DNA of 47,872 bases, from NCBI RefSeq assembly GCF_000520815.1, contig NZ_ASRY01000079.1:1-47872 (forward strand), given 5' to 3'. Below are positions 15,118 to 24,276 of this stretch, piece after piece (the first letter of the stretch is position 1; every line of letters starts with the position of its first letter). The notes under the pieces are model-generated. The model saw only the letters and a list, made by a program, of their open reading frames with translations. It had not been told where the DNA came from and did not search any database. Source of the stretch: Paenibacillus maysiensis (GTDB lineage: Bacteria; Bacillota; Bacilli; Paenibacillales; Paenibacillaceae). The translations under genes and the position numbers were made by a program.

Positions 15118-16404
15118 TCAGGATGACACGTTCATCGTATTCAGAGAGATTTTCCGGTATAGCCACAGATAGATACCTAATTCGACGGGTGAGGAAACAG
15201 CCATAACGATTCCTGCCACCTGTCCGTCCAGTCCCGGAAAAAAGGAGATGCATAAAATGAGCGCGAGAATCGCAAAGGAAACGGAGAACAGCCTGCCGAT
15301 GAAAATAGGTTTGGTATTGCCGATCAATATCGACCGTCCGATGAAATATTCTACCCATGGATAAAATGCAACATAGATTGAAAGTATGCGAAGCAATCCT
15401 CTCGTTTCCACCAGTAGCTCCCCTTCCAGTCCCAACACATTCCGCAAAATAGGGTCACCTGCAAATTCAAAGGACAACAGCAGCAATAATAACGGCGACA
15501 GTGCGGACAGAACGCTCAAAAATATCAGCACCTCCCGACGCTTGCTCGTATAGAATTGAATGACGATCTGATGCAGGGAACTGCAAAACCAGACGAACAG
15601 ATTCAGGATTTGCAGAGCCACGGAGAAGGAGGCTACGGCCAATAATGGATCGGTTGTATTGTTCAGCGCAGCCTGTATGGACGGGTTCAGAACAACCAGC
15701 ACCAGCGCCGAATACAGCAAGGGGAGATAAAAAGGAAGCAGATGGCTTGCACGGTGGATGGTTTGCTCACCGTTGTCGGGCGGCAGCTTTTTTTTCAAAA
15801 CGCGGCCTTCCAAAAAGGTAACGACCAGTTCAATGAAGATGCCTGCAATAAAGATGGCAGCACCAATCCGTCCGTCATTCGTCCAGCCTGCACGAATTAG
15901 GAACCAGGATGCGATTAGCATCGCGACAATACGAATGGACGAGCTGAACGTCATCCAGGCCGTCCGGTGCTTGTTAATAATAAGCCCCTGATAGATGTTG
16001 CGGACGGCTACTAATATGTACAGTAAAGTAAGCACCTGAAACACACTCTTGGTGGGTTCGATCAATGCCGGAGATACGCCAAATCCATATTGAAAGACCA
16101 GATTTCCAGCAGGTGTAAGACCAATACTCCAGCCGATAACCAGTACAGCCGCCGCTACACACGCACATAAACTACCGATGGAACGAACAGATTTGCGGTC
16201 ATATCCGAATTTCGTGGTCATCTGTCGTACGGCAGTTAACGGAGTTTCCAGCAGCAGGCACAGGCTGACTGCCACCGCATAGCTACTCAATGTGAACGAA
16301 GGATGCTCCGAGCGTGCGAGCACGGCATTGACGATGACATGAGTCAGTGCCGCAATCAATGATGAGATACCAAGCGGAACGTAGAATGAAATGATTTTAT
16401 TCAA
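15118..16404 (-). CDS. MOP-superfamily (MATE/PST-like) membrane protein
   Basis: A 428-residue polytopic protein with about twelve hydrophobic helices and few charged loops (for example KFGYDRKSVRSIG and VLKKKLPPDNGEQ). GGAGG lies ten bases before ATG. The alternating helix pattern and segments such as SFYVPLGISSLIAALTHVIVNAVLAR recall the MATE/polysaccharide-exporter fold. The closest families I can suggest are MATE-like or ANK-type transporters; no substrate motif is visible. It stands alone, convergent with map. Confidence 0.68.
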   Translation of the reverse strand: MNKIISFYVPLGISSLIAALTHVIVNAVLARSEHPSFTLSSYAVAVSLCLLLETPLTAVRQMTTKFGYDRKSVRSIGSLCACVAAAVLVIGWSIGLTPAGNLVFQYGFGVSPALIEPTKSVFQVLTLLYILVAVRNIYQGLIINKHRTAWMTFSSSIRIVAMLIASWFLIRAGWTNDGRIGAAIFIAGIFIELVVTFLEGRVLKKKLPPDNGEQTIHRASHLLPFYLPLLYSALVLVVLNPSIQAALNNTTDPLLAVASFSVALQILNLFVWFCSSLHQIVIQFYTSKRREVLIFLSVLSALSPLLLLLLSFEFAGDPILRNVLGLEGELLVETRGLLRILSIYVAFYPWVEYFIGRSILIGNTKPIFIGRLFSVSFAILALILCISFFPGLDGQVAGIVMAVSSPVELGIYLWLYRKISLNTMNVSS

Positions 16405-16549
16405 GTCAAATCCTCCAGTAATGAATGATGAGCAAAGGGATTACCGTTGCATCGAGCTTCCGTAAACAATGGTAATTCTTATTATAGATCAAGACTGGGC
16501 TCATCGGTATAATAGAAAGCATAATATTGGAAATGGAAGTGGGGCCAAC

Positions 16550-17059
16550 ATGATGATCAGAGAAGCGACGATATCAGATGCGGCAGGCATCGCCAAGGTG
16601 CATGTGGATTGCTGGAGAACCACCTACAAAAATATCATACCCGCAGAGGTTCTGGAACGACTTTCCTACGAGCAAAGAACAGAGTTGTGGAAATCGAATA
16701 TATCCAGTGAAGATGATCATCAGGTATATGTGGTTGAAAATGAGAAGGGGGAAATCAGCGGATTTGTGAGTGGAGGGTCGGAAAAGTCAGGTGAATATCC
16801 CCCGTATGAGGGAGAGGTAACTGCTATTTATGTGTTAAAAGAATACCATAGTCTAGGATGGGGAAAGCAATTATTCATGCGTCTTCTTCAACATTTAAGC
16901 AGTATGGACATTCACTCTGTCATCGTCTGGGTGTTAGCAGATAATCCAGCTCGCTATTTTTATGAGCAACTGGGAGCCAAGCTTGTAGTAGAGCAGCATC
17001 TTATAAAAATGGGTGACAAAAACCTGAACATGGTGGCTTACGGGCGGGAAAATAAATAG
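16550..17059 (+). CDS. GNAT-family N-acetyltransferase
   Basis: A 169-residue protein; ATG 16550 has only a modest GTGGGG site, and an in-frame start to 16469 is possible. The fold starts with MIREATISDAAGIAKVHVDCWRTTYKNIIP, the typical GNAT strand-helix, and the acetyl-CoA loop is Y-H-S-L-G-W-G-K-Q at about 108-116 (canonical Q/RxxGxG/A degenerates to HSLGWGK). The later VIVWVLADNPARYFYEQLGAKLV segment is also characteristic. A TATAAT at 16508-16513 may be its -10. The acetyl acceptor is unknown. Confidence 0.88.
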   Translation: MMIREATISDAAGIAKVHVDCWRTTYKNIIPAEVLERLSYEQRTELWKSNISSEDDHQVYVVENEKGEISGFVSGGSEKSGEYPPYEGEVTAIYVLKEYHSLGWGKQLFMRLLQHLSSMDIHSVIVWVLADNPARYFYEQLGAKLVVEQHLIKMGDKNLNMVAYGRENK

Positions 17060-17075
17060 CGGACTGTACAAATGG

Positions 17076-17117
17076 AAAGGAGTCTTTCTCTACATGTAAA
17101 GTGGAGGAGACTCCTTT
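17076..17117. terminator. Hairpin terminator after GNAT gene
   Basis: AAAGGAGTCT (17076-17085) pairs perfectly with AGACTCCTTT (17108-17117). It lacks a long T-run, so strength is uncertain. Confidence 0.55.
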
Positions 17118-17174
17118 GATGTTAGCTGGAGGTGACAGGAATACGGCGAGCAATCTTTTTGTAGCGGATAATGA

Positions 17175-18434
17175 TTACTCGGATAAAATCCGTTTTTGTC
17201 CTTCCAGGGCACGAATAGGCGCGATATTTTGTGTGAATTCCAGTGTCCCTAGGTAGCGTCCCTCTGAATCGCGGATTGCAAAGTAGCGAATATAGACAAA
17301 TTTATCCTTTATCGGTATCCAAAAATCCTCAGCATCCTTGCGCCCGGCTTTAAAATCCTCCAGCAGTTTCTCGACGACATGCACGCTTTGTGGCGGATGG
17401 CAATTCTGTACGGTACGACCAATGACGGCCTTCGTGCGGGCGAAGACCCGTTCCTTACCATGGGAGAAATAACGAACAACATCATTTTCATCTATAAAGG
17501 TCAGATCGACGGGCAGATGATTCAACAGCAGTTCCAATTGTTGCACAGACACAATCCCCGTCTCGAATCGCACAAAGCCTTGGGGAGTTCCTGATGTTCC
17601 TTCCTGTTGCTCATCCATTTCCACAGGCTCCTCTGCTCGCTCAGGTATCCATTCCCGCTCGGGAGCGGTCAGGCAGAATCCGATTTCTGCGCTTTCACGG
17701 GCTATTTTCAGCCACTCATCCTCTGTCAGTTTATCCAGCGCCATCGGCAGCAAAATATTCTCTTCCTTGAATATCATTTCGTTCACTTCGCTCATGATAT
17801 GGGCAAGCGCCTTCCCAATCTGTTCACGATCTCCGTTATATTCGGCGAGCAGACTCTTCGCCTCCTTGATCGCGGCACGAATGCTGTCGTCCACACCCCA
17901 CATGACCTTGGTTGGACCAAAAATCCCATAGCGTTCTAGATAAGGAAAGACCAAATTTTCTTTGCGGCTATAGTGCTTATCGAGATCGAGCAGCAGACTT
18001 AAATCTTCCAGTAGCTTGTAGATGATTTTGGGACTGTCATCCCTTTGAAATTGGTCCGCGTGCAATGACAATTGAAAGTTGACTAGTCGTTCGATCTCCC
18101 GATTTTCCAGCTTGAAGGTATGAACGGGATGTCCCGGTTGCTCCTCCGGTCTTGAAGGACGATGAATATCCTCAATGGAACCCTTGAATATCGATGTATG
18201 CACGGAACAAAGACGCTGCACTTCCGATACGGGAATTCCCTCCTCGGTCATCAATGCATGCTCCATAGCCGAAATTTCCGCCACGCTTACTCCGCCAACA
18301 GCCTCTGCGAAACGGGCTTTGACTTCCTCCACGCTTTTCCCGGCATGTAATTCTTTTATAATTTCCTTTAATATTTGCTGGCGTTCTGTGAATTCCTGTG
18401 CTGTATGTTCGCGGTTGTTAATTAGCTCGCTCAT
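17175..18434 (-). CDS. DUF438 / hemerythrin / PAS domain protein
   Basis: A 419-residue soluble protein. DUF438 is at about 15-80 (ILKEIIKELHAGKSVEEVKARFAEAVGGVSVAEISAMEHALM), then a hemerythrin-type HHE helical region at about 115-240 (His in LSLHADQF and DLDKHYSRKENLVFPYLE, Glu in FKEENILLPMAL), then a PAS domain at about 295-405 (VDLTFIDENDVVRYFSHGKERVF). This order is known from Firmicutes proteins thought to sense or handle O2 or NO through a diiron site. It is cotranscribed with the DUF1858 gene 14 bp upstream, behind an FNR-like box. Confidence 0.9.
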   Translation of the reverse strand: MSELINNREHTAQEFTERQQILKEIIKELHAGKSVEEVKARFAEAVGGVSVAEISAMEHALMTEEGIPVSEVQRLCSVHTSIFKGSIEDIHRPSRPEEQPGHPVHTFKLENREIERLVNFQLSLHADQFQRDDSPKIIYKLLEDLSLLLDLDKHYSRKENLVFPYLERYGIFGPTKVMWGVDDSIRAAIKEAKSLLAEYNGDREQIGKALAHIMSEVNEMIFKEENILLPMALDKLTEDEWLKIARESAEIGFCLTAPEREWIPERAEEPVEMDEQQEGTSGTPQGFVRFETGIVSVQQLELLLNHLPVDLTFIDENDVVRYFSHGKERVFARTKAVIGRTVQNCHPPQSVHVVEKLLEDFKAGRKDAEDFWIPIKDKFVYIRYFAIRDSEGRYLGTLEFTQNIAPIRALEGQKRILSE

Positions 18435-18448
18435 GATGGTTAGCTCCT

Positions 18449-18676
18449 TTATGTTTGAATAGTAAAACCATGCTGCAAAAATGTCCGTTGCACGGTTTCC
18501 ATAGCTACTTTTTTCAATGCAATACCTTTGGACAGTGTCATAAAACGACCTGCGGTTTGTAACATGCCAGGCTTGGCGATATCGTGAAAACCCAGTTCTA
18601 CCATAATGTCCTTCACTTCGGGATAACGGTTAACAAGGTTGAATATTGACTCATCCCAGTGCAGTATCTTATCCAT
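18449..18676 (-). CDS. DUF1858 domain protein
   Basis: A 75-residue protein from ATG 18676 with AGGGGAT upstream. The whole chain is one DUF1858 domain (ILHWDESIFNLVNRYPEVKDIMVELGF). DUF1858 is also found at the N-terminus of ScdA/YtfE-type iron-sulfur repair di-iron proteins. Here the domain is a separate gene immediately before the hemerythrin-PAS protein, which suggests that the two work together in oxygen or nitrosative stress. The Cys usual after this domain is missing. Confidence 0.85.
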   Translation of the reverse strand: MDKILHWDESIFNLVNRYPEVKDIMVELGFHDIAKPGMLQTAGRFMTLSKGIALKKVAMETVQRTFLQHGFTIQT

Positions 18677-18740
18677 TTGTTCATCCCCTAGATTGAGAAC
18701 GTTTATCATTTACAGAGTAGCATAGGTCCTGACAAGCTTT

Positions 18741-18756
18741 TGTGATTGTACGCACA
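18741..18756. promoter_or_regulatory. FNR/CRP-type site upstream of the DUF1858-DUF438 operon
   Basis: TGTGA, six bases, GCACA; the Bacillus FNR consensus is TGTGA-N6-TCACA, so one base differs. Its centre is about 30-40 bp upstream of a possible -10 (TATGCT or TACTCT on the minus strand near 18714-18724), the usual spacing for class II activation. Confidence 0.5.
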
Positions 18757-18771
18757 ATTTACATTCAGGTG

Positions 18772-18801
18772 TTGACAGTTGTAATTCACAGTTTATATAC
18801 T
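18772..18801 (+). promoter_or_regulatory. Sigma-A promoter of the GntR-ABC operon
   Basis: TTGACA (18772-18777), an 18-bp spacer and TATACT (18796-18801). Confidence 0.75.
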
Positions 18802-18823
18802 GTGTATAATGATATATACAGTA
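18798..18823. promoter_or_regulatory. Palindromic operator, probable GntR (YtrA-type) site
   Basis: Two 11-bp arms, TACTGTGTATA (18798-18808) and TATATACAGTA (18813-18823), match in 10 of 11 positions around a 4-bp spacer. They overlap the -10 and start region, so binding would block transcription. The likely ligand-controlled repressor is the YtrA-type GntR protein encoded second in the operon. Confidence 0.65.
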
Positions 18824-18911
18824 ATAACACTGATTATTGCAATAATAACTTCGTATGAAGAGAGAACGAGGTCGTCATTACAGGCAGTGCAGAAGGGATC
18901 AGGATAAGAAA

Positions 18912-19631
18912 ATGACAATCATCAAGCAGGCATGGAAGATTACCCGGCAGGATTTTCGCAACAATCCATATGTCATGCTGTGGACGTTGCTGTTTATTGC
19001 GTATTTGGGATTTACCATGAGTTTTGCTGTAAGTGTGCAATGGGGTGAACGTGGAGACTTGAGTCCAGCAGCCGATTTTATCATGCTGGTGTTGATTCCG
19101 TTTCTCGGATTCATTTATAACCGCCGTGCCTTTAAATATCTTCAGGAAGATTCCTATACGCATATGCTAGCCTTTTTCCGCACCTTGCCTATACCGATGA
19201 ATGCAGTGATTATGAGTCGAATTCAACAGGCGCTTTTGGCGTTTGTTGCGAATAGTGTGATATTTTTTACTCTCTTGTTTACGTTGTCAGCTACGTTTCG
19301 GGTATATGCCGGTACAGGTTTCTTTGTATCGTTTGCACTTACCTGGATAGGCTACGGAATGCTGATTCAAGCTATTTATATTCATTTGGAATTTCTGAAA
19401 AAAGGAAAAGCCTACTTTTGGCTATCCATTGTCATCATGCTAATTTGTGGGATAGTTACGATTATAGTTCGAGTATGTGGGGCCAATCTGGTATTGATAA
19501 CGGCATTTTACAGCAGGGAATGGCAGCTGTTATCTCCGGTAATGTGGGGAGCGCTGCTGGCAGGAGCTCTGGGCATGTGGGTGTCCTATCGGGTGACACA
19601 GCGTAAGCTCATGAAACGGGATTTAGCTTAG
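18912..19631 (+). CDS. Six-helix membrane protein of the YtrA-type ABC operon
   Basis: A 239-residue protein from ATG 18912 (AGGATAAG upstream; the ATG at 18855 lacks a ribosome site). The N-terminal cytoplasmic part (KQAWKITRQDFRNNPYVML) precedes about six hydrophobic helices. It resembles ABC-2-type permeases and is the first gene of the operon. It is the likely membrane partner of the first ATPase. I see no specificity motif. Confidence 0.75.
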   Translation: MTIIKQAWKITRQDFRNNPYVMLWTLLFIAYLGFTMSFAVSVQWGERGDLSPAADFIMLVLIPFLGFIYNRRAFKYLQEDSYTHMLAFFRTLPIPMNAVIMSRIQQALLAFVANSVIFFTLLFTLSATFRVYAGTGFFVSFALTWIGYGMLIQAIYIHLEFLKKGKAYFWLSIVIMLICGIVTIIVRVCGANLVLITAFYSREWQLLSPVMWGALLAGALGMWVSYRVTQRKLMKRDLA

Positions 19632-19672
19632 AGGTATGTGTATAAAGATAACTATAAAGGGGGGAGAAGCAG

Positions 19673-20074
19673 GTGAATATACCAGTGCAAATTGATGAGA
19701 ATAGTGCGGAACCGCTGTATGCGCAGATTGAAAAGCAGCTTCGTTCACTCATCGTAACGGGACAGATTGCAGCGGGAACGCTGCTTCCCTCCATTCGCGA
19801 GTTTGCGGGGACGCTCCGCTGCAGCGTCATCACCGTCCGGCGGGTCTATCAGGATTTGGAGAACGAGGGCTTGCTTCGTACCCGACAGGGGACGGGCACC
19901 TTCGTAGCTCTGGTCGAGGACGATAAGCGCTCAGGTTATCGCCTTAAAGCAGTGACCGAGGCGTTGGAAACGGCGATTGACACAGGCATCGCTGTGCAGA
20001 TGACAGAACAGGAATTGTTGGAGCTTTTCGCAGACATGGTGAAAAGAAGGTATGAAGTCCAAGTGAAGGAGTGA
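19673..20074 (+). CDS. GntR-family regulator, YtrA subfamily
   Basis: A 133-residue protein with GTG start after GGGGGGAG. The winged helix at about 10-75 (PLYAQIEKQLRSLIVTGQIAAGTLLPSIREFAGTLRCSVITVRRVYQDLENEGLLRTRQGTGTFV) is followed by only about 50 residues instead of a large effector domain, which defines the YtrA subgroup. These repressors usually autoregulate ABC-transporter operons and some respond to cell-wall antibiotics. The operator at 18798 fits. Its stop overlaps the region of the next gene's start. Confidence 0.93.
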   Translation: MNIPVQIDENSAEPLYAQIEKQLRSLIVTGQIAAGTLLPSIREFAGTLRCSVITVRRVYQDLENEGLLRTRQGTGTFVALVEDDKRSGYRLKAVTEALETAIDTGIAVQMTEQELLELFADMVKRRYEVQVKE

Positions 20075-20079
20075 CGCCC

Positions 20080-21009
20080 GTGGAAACACCGATTATTGAG
20101 ATGAGCCAAGTCTATAAAACCCGAGGTAACCGGGAAATTGGACCGATTAATCTAACCATTGAACCGGGATATGTGGTCGCTTTGGCTGGACATAACGGAT
20201 CAGGGAAAAGTACATTGATTCATCTGCTGACTCAGCTTATTCACCCGGATTCCGGTGAAATTCGTTGGTTCGGTCAAGCGTATCCGGACGGCATGCCGGC
20301 AGATACGCGACAATGGGTTGGGTACATGCCGGAGCAGCCGACTCGTGAGGAAGATCGATTAACGGCAGAAGCAGCAGCGGCTTTTCGAGCCTTGTGGTAT
20401 CCCGGCTGGGATGAAACACGCTTTCAGCGTCTAATGGAACGATTCCAGGTCCCTCAGCATACGAAATTATCGCGTATGTCCAAGGGGGAGCGCCGTAAGT
20501 TTGAGCTGGCTGCTGCCTTGGCGCCTCACCCTCGTTTGTTGCTGCTGGATGAGCCTTCGTCGGGCTTAGACCCTTTTGCCTGGAAGATCATGCTGGAGGA
20601 GCTGCGGGATTGTATGGAGAACGGCAAAACGACGGTCATTATTGCGACTCATATCATCGACGAGATCAAGCGTTTGGCGGATTATATTGTCCTGATGCAT
20701 GATGGCAGGCTGCTCGGCAAGCTGGAAAAAGACCATTTGCTCGAAAATAGCAAGGAAATGTGGTTTGAAGGCACGCCAGAGGAGGCATCGGAGCTTCCGG
20801 GTGTTGTAGAGACGGAGAGCGAAGGCGGATTGCAGCGAATTGTAACGTTAGCAGCGGGAGAAACCAGCGCTATATTGGAGCAAGCGGGCATTCGTCCCAT
20901 CCGTGTGCGGCGTTTGGAGCTGGATGATATTTTACTACATTGGTCTGCGGGACAACTATCAGATGATGCAGAGACATACATGCAGAAGAGAGGGGCAGAG
21001 CAATCATGA
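20080..21009 (+). CDS. ABC transporter ATP-binding protein (YtrB-like)
   Basis: A 309-residue ATPase. GTG 20080 is chosen because AAGGAG (20066-20071) lies eight bases before it; GTG 20071 overlaps that site. Walker A GHNGSGKST at about 40-48, signature SRMSKGERRK, Walker B LLLLDEPSSGLD, His-loop IIATHIIDE. The C-terminal 90 residues are typical of ABC-2 exporters. It should drive the membrane protein at 18912; substrate unknown. Confidence 0.92.
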   Translation: METPIIEMSQVYKTRGNREIGPINLTIEPGYVVALAGHNGSGKSTLIHLLTQLIHPDSGEIRWFGQAYPDGMPADTRQWVGYMPEQPTREEDRLTAEAAAAFRALWYPGWDETRFQRLMERFQVPQHTKLSRMSKGERRKFELAAALAPHPRLLLLDEPSSGLDPFAWKIMLEELRDCMENGKTTVIIATHIIDEIKRLADYIVLMHDGRLLGKLEKDHLLENSKEMWFEGTPEEASELPGVVETESEGGLQRIVTLAAGETSAILEQAGIRPIRVRRLELDDILLHWSAGQLSDDAETYMQKRGAEQS

Positions 21010-21908
21010 GTATACTGCAATTGGAAGAGGTCGTGAAGCAATATGGGAACCATACGGCAGTAAACGGAATTTCGCTGAATGTGAACGCTGGGGAGATTTA
21101 CGGACTGCTGGGAGGCAATGGAGCAGGCAAAACGACAACGATGCGCATGGTGCTTGGCCTGATTTACCCTGACGGGGGAAGCATTCAATATGAGGGCAAG
21201 CCCTACAGCAAGGAGCTTCAGCGGACGATGGGCTATTTGCCCGAGGAGCGCGGGTTGTACCCCAAGGTGAAGGTGAGTGAGCAAATCAACTATTTGGGTA
21301 GGCTGCGCGGAATGTCGGCCAAGGAGGCGGACAAAAGTCTGCATTACTGGCTGGAGCGCTTTGGAGTGCCGGAATATTACGATAAGCGGATTGAGGAGCT
21401 ATCCAAGGGGAATCAGCAGAAAATGGGTTTTATTGCTGCCGTTGTGCAACGCCCGACGCTGCTCATTTTGGATGAGGCCTTCAGCGGGCTTGATCCGGTG
21501 AACGTCGAGCTGCTTAAGGAGACAGTAAAGGAGCTGCGTGACGATGGAGCTGCGATTTTATTCTCGACCCACCGCATGGAGCATGTGGAGGAACTGTGCC
21601 GCCATATTACGATTTTGCATCGTTCAAATACAGTTGTGCAGGGAAGTGTGCAGGAGATTAAGGGCCGTTACCCACGCGAAAAAGTTCGTCTCATCACTAC
21701 AGGTGAAGTGAACGGACTGGAACAGCTGCCCGGCGTGCGCCGTGTAGAGCCTATGGATCGCGGCTGGATGCTGCATATTGAGCAGCCGGATGCGGCAAAG
21801 TTGATTTTACAAACGGCGTTGGGGCAAACGGATGTGGAGCATTTTGAGATTAAGGAACCTACGCTGAACGAGATTTTCATAAGAGAGGTGGGTGATTCCC
21901 ATGAATAG
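21006..21908 (+). CDS. ABC transporter ATP-binding protein (NatA-like)
   Basis: A 300-residue ATPase that starts inside the previous stop (ATGA overlap), so it is translationally coupled. Walker A GGNGAGKTT, signature LSKGNQQK, Walker B LLILDEAFSGLD (Ala in place of the common Pro after Glu), His-loop LFSTHRME. The NQQK signature is typical of the NatA/ABC-2 group. The partner is the next gene. Confidence 0.93.
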   Translation: MSILQLEEVVKQYGNHTAVNGISLNVNAGEIYGLLGGNGAGKTTTMRMVLGLIYPDGGSIQYEGKPYSKELQRTMGYLPEERGLYPKVKVSEQINYLGRLRGMSAKEADKSLHYWLERFGVPEYYDKRIEELSKGNQQKMGFIAAVVQRPTLLILDEAFSGLDPVNVELLKETVKELRDDGAAILFSTHRMEHVEELCRHITILHRSNTVVQGSVQEIKGRYPREKVRLITTGEVNGLEQLPGVRRVEPMDRGWMLHIEQPDAAKLILQTALGQTDVEHFEIKEPTLNEIFIREVGDSHE

Positions 21909-23229
21909 ACTGGGGACGGTGATCGGCTTTACGTTTCGTCAGAAGGCGAGAACCAAATCTTTTATCATTACGACGCTGGTACTGGCCTTGCTTATTACTC
22001 TTGGCATGAATCTGCCGTATTTGATTTCTTTGTTTAAGGGAGAAGGGGCAGGTGGTGCAGGAGGCTCCGGGAAATCCGCAGCCGAGCAACATCGACTGGC
22101 ACTGATTGCCGGGAATCGAACAGAGATTGCGGATCAACTGGAGAGATTCACCAAAGAGCAGTCCAACCCAGCAGCCAGTTGGGTACGTTATGACAACGTA
22201 CAAACGCCGGCAATGCAGCAAGCATTAAAAGACGGGGAGCTGCAAGGCTATGTGGAGTTTGCGCGGCCTACCGCAACGGGAGATACTTTTCCCAAGGTAG
22301 AGTACGTATCTGTTGAAAAAGAGCCGTCCCCGGCTGTCATCACATTACTGCAAACGGGGCTTCAGGAGGCAAAGGTTCAAGCCATTATGGGCGGCAATGC
22401 ATTGACCAGCGATCAAATTCGTGAAATTAGCACACCTGTAATGGTGGATAGCAGGGAAGTAGACAGTCCGTCTGAGGCAGGGGGAGCTGTGGGGACAAAG
22501 GAAAAAGCGACCTCTATGATTAACTATGGTTTGGTCTATGTACTGATGATTTTGTTTTTCACCTCGTCGATGATGACGGGTAATATGATTGCCTCAGAAG
22601 TGACTTCGGAAAAAAGCTCACGTATCATGGAGATTCTCATCACAAGCGTTTCACCGTTGACCCAGATGTTCGGAAAAATTATCGGCATCTTCCTGGTCGG
22701 CCTGCTGCAAATTGCTGCTTTTGCCGCTGTAGTGTGTGCCAATCTTATGCTGCCGCATAACAACGTTATCCTCAGCTCGGCTGGGCTGGATCTGTCGCAG
22801 TTAAATACCACAGTGCTTGGATATGGCCTGGTTTTCTACATCCTCGGTTACTTCCTGTACGCGGTATTGTTCGCCGCTGTCGGCTCTATTGTTAGCCGTA
22901 CGGAAGAGTTGGGTCAGGCGATTATGCCGATTACTGTACTGTCACTAGCAGCCTTTTATATCGGCATCTTCAACATCGCCGCACCTGACACGATGTTCGT
23001 CAAGGTCGCCGGTTACATTCCGTTCTTTTCCCCGACGGTCATGTTGTTACGAATCGGGCTGGAACGGGCGAGCCTAATGGAAATTTGGCTTTCACTTGCT
23101 ATTCTGTTCGCCTCCATTCTGTTGTTCGGTTGGCTGGCCGCCAAGATCTACCGTACTGGCGTCTTAATGTACGGCAAACGTCCTTCGTTCAAAGAGCTAA
23201 GAAAGGCTATGAAGGCCTACAAGATTTAG
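21901..23229 (+). CDS. NatB-like ABC-2 permease
   Basis: A 442-residue protein; ATG 21901 fits the AGGTGG site better than the GTG at 21892, and it overlaps the upstream stop by 8 bp. TM1 (FIITTLVLALLITLGMNLPYLISLF) is followed by a large extracytoplasmic domain of about 180 residues with a Gly/Ala-rich patch (EGAGGAGGSGKSAAEQ), then five to six helices, including TSSMMTGNMIASEVTSEKSSRIMEIL, the conserved ABC-2 signature. NatAB systems export sodium or amphipathic toxins; here the pair could also be a detoxification exporter. Last gene of the operon. Confidence 0.9.
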   Translation: MNRLGTVIGFTFRQKARTKSFIITTLVLALLITLGMNLPYLISLFKGEGAGGAGGSGKSAAEQHRLALIAGNRTEIADQLERFTKEQSNPAASWVRYDNVQTPAMQQALKDGELQGYVEFARPTATGDTFPKVEYVSVEKEPSPAVITLLQTGLQEAKVQAIMGGNALTSDQIREISTPVMVDSREVDSPSEAGGAVGTKEKATSMINYGLVYVLMILFFTSSMMTGNMIASEVTSEKSSRIMEILITSVSPLTQMFGKIIGIFLVGLLQIAAFAAVVCANLMLPHNNVILSSAGLDLSQLNTTVLGYGLVFYILGYFLYAVLFAAVGSIVSRTEELGQAIMPITVLSLAAFYIGIFNIAAPDTMFVKVAGYIPFFSPTVMLLRIGLERASLMEIWLSLAILFASILLFGWLAAKIYRTGVLMYGKRPSFKELRKAMKAYKI

Positions 23230-23381
23230 TTTTTAAAATTTTTGTGATTTTGTGTGGTGTCCGAATAAATGAACGTAGAGATATGACGAACCAAAACAAT
23301 CAAAATATGCTTATGTTGTTACTGCGGTACTACTGATTGTGTTTGGGATGCCGTGAGTATAACAGGTAATTTCTTCGAATG

Positions 23382-23411
23382 GGTGGGTTCAATTGCGAAC
23401 CTACCTTTTTT
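23382..23411 (+). terminator. Terminator of the GntR-ABC operon
   Basis: GGTGGGTTC (23382-23390) pairs with GAACCTACC (23397-23405), then six T. About 150 bp after the last stop; the sequence between holds no convincing gene. Confidence 0.85.
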
Positions 23412-23501
23412 CATTGAACACAGTTATGGTTCTTTCTGTAAACAAAATCACTAATCTATCCGATACATACATAAACCTGGGTGAAGTCCTCGACGATCCT
23501 C

Positions 23502-23948
23502 GACGATCCCTCCTACACACTGGTTCAAGATCGCGCCTATGGTAAAATCGAGCGTTTGGATCGTTGTGGTGGTTTTTGAGGATGGGCACGGTCATGACAT
23601 CCGCGTGGTGACGAATCTCATGCACATCACAGCTGAAGAAATAGCTTTGATGTATAAAGCTCGTTGGCAGATTGAACTGTTTTTTCGCTGGATCAAGCAA
23701 CATTTGAACATTCCAACGCTGTTTGGAACCACCGAAAATGCGGTGTATGGACCGTTGTTCTCAGCGCTTATCGTATCGTACTGTTAAAAACGATATATGA
23801 TCGCGTAGGCCTTCGTGTTCCCAAGCATGAAGCACTGGAGTTTGTTCGTTTTGCGCGCCTGCTCTTGCTAAATAAGCTTTCTGCTCATTGGAGATATCTT
23901 CTATGTACCTTGAATATGAAGATATCTTTCATTCCTAAATTCCAATAA
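23502..23948 (+). pseudogene. IS4-family transposase remnant
   Basis: The 3' part of a DDE transposase in two or more frames. Translated pieces are DDPSYTLVQDRAYGKIERLD, then after a frameshift the YREK box: Y, R, E and K of YKARWQIELFFRWIK are in the exact Y-2-R-3-E-6-K spacing of the IS4 group. A further shift leads to RIVLLKTIYDRVGLRVPKHE and so on, to a stop at 23946. The 5' part is missing and an 11-bp tandem duplication (CTCGACGATCC) sits just upstream, so it is dead. Confidence 0.85.
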
Positions 23949-23979
23949 TTAGTTAATCAACAGGCCTGGTATCCGACGT

Positions 23980-24276
23980 ATGTTATGGCGTATCCAACAG
24001 GAGGAACAGAAGGAAAAGCCGAATCCTGCCGAGATCAGAGCGATTGAAGATGCCATCACCAAAGTTCAGATGAATGTTGCGGCGCTCATTCGGGAGAACG
24101 GCAAGCTCATCGACATGAAGAAGCAGAAAAGCGACGGATCGTTAGACCAGTTGATGGAGATTCTGGATCGAGCCAGAAAAACAGGTTGTAAAGATAAAGA
24201 CAGGAGCAGACAGAGCATTCGCTTTGTTTCGCTCCTTTTTACTACCGCTGAAGCTGTGTCATTCAGAAATAAATGA
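23980..24276 (+). CDS. Possible hypothetical ORF or fragment in the graveyard region
   Basis: A 98-codon frame whose first 65 residues look protein-like and coiled (NPAEIRAIEDAITKVQMNVAALIRENGKLIDMKKQK); the tail does not. There is no good ribosome site. It lies between the transposase and recombinase remnants and is probably a piece of a decayed gene. Confidence 0.3.
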   Translation: MLWRIQQEEQKEKPNPAEIRAIEDAITKVQMNVAALIRENGKLIDMKKQKSDGSLDQLMEILDRARKTGCKDKDRSRQSIRFVSLLFTTAEAVSFRNK

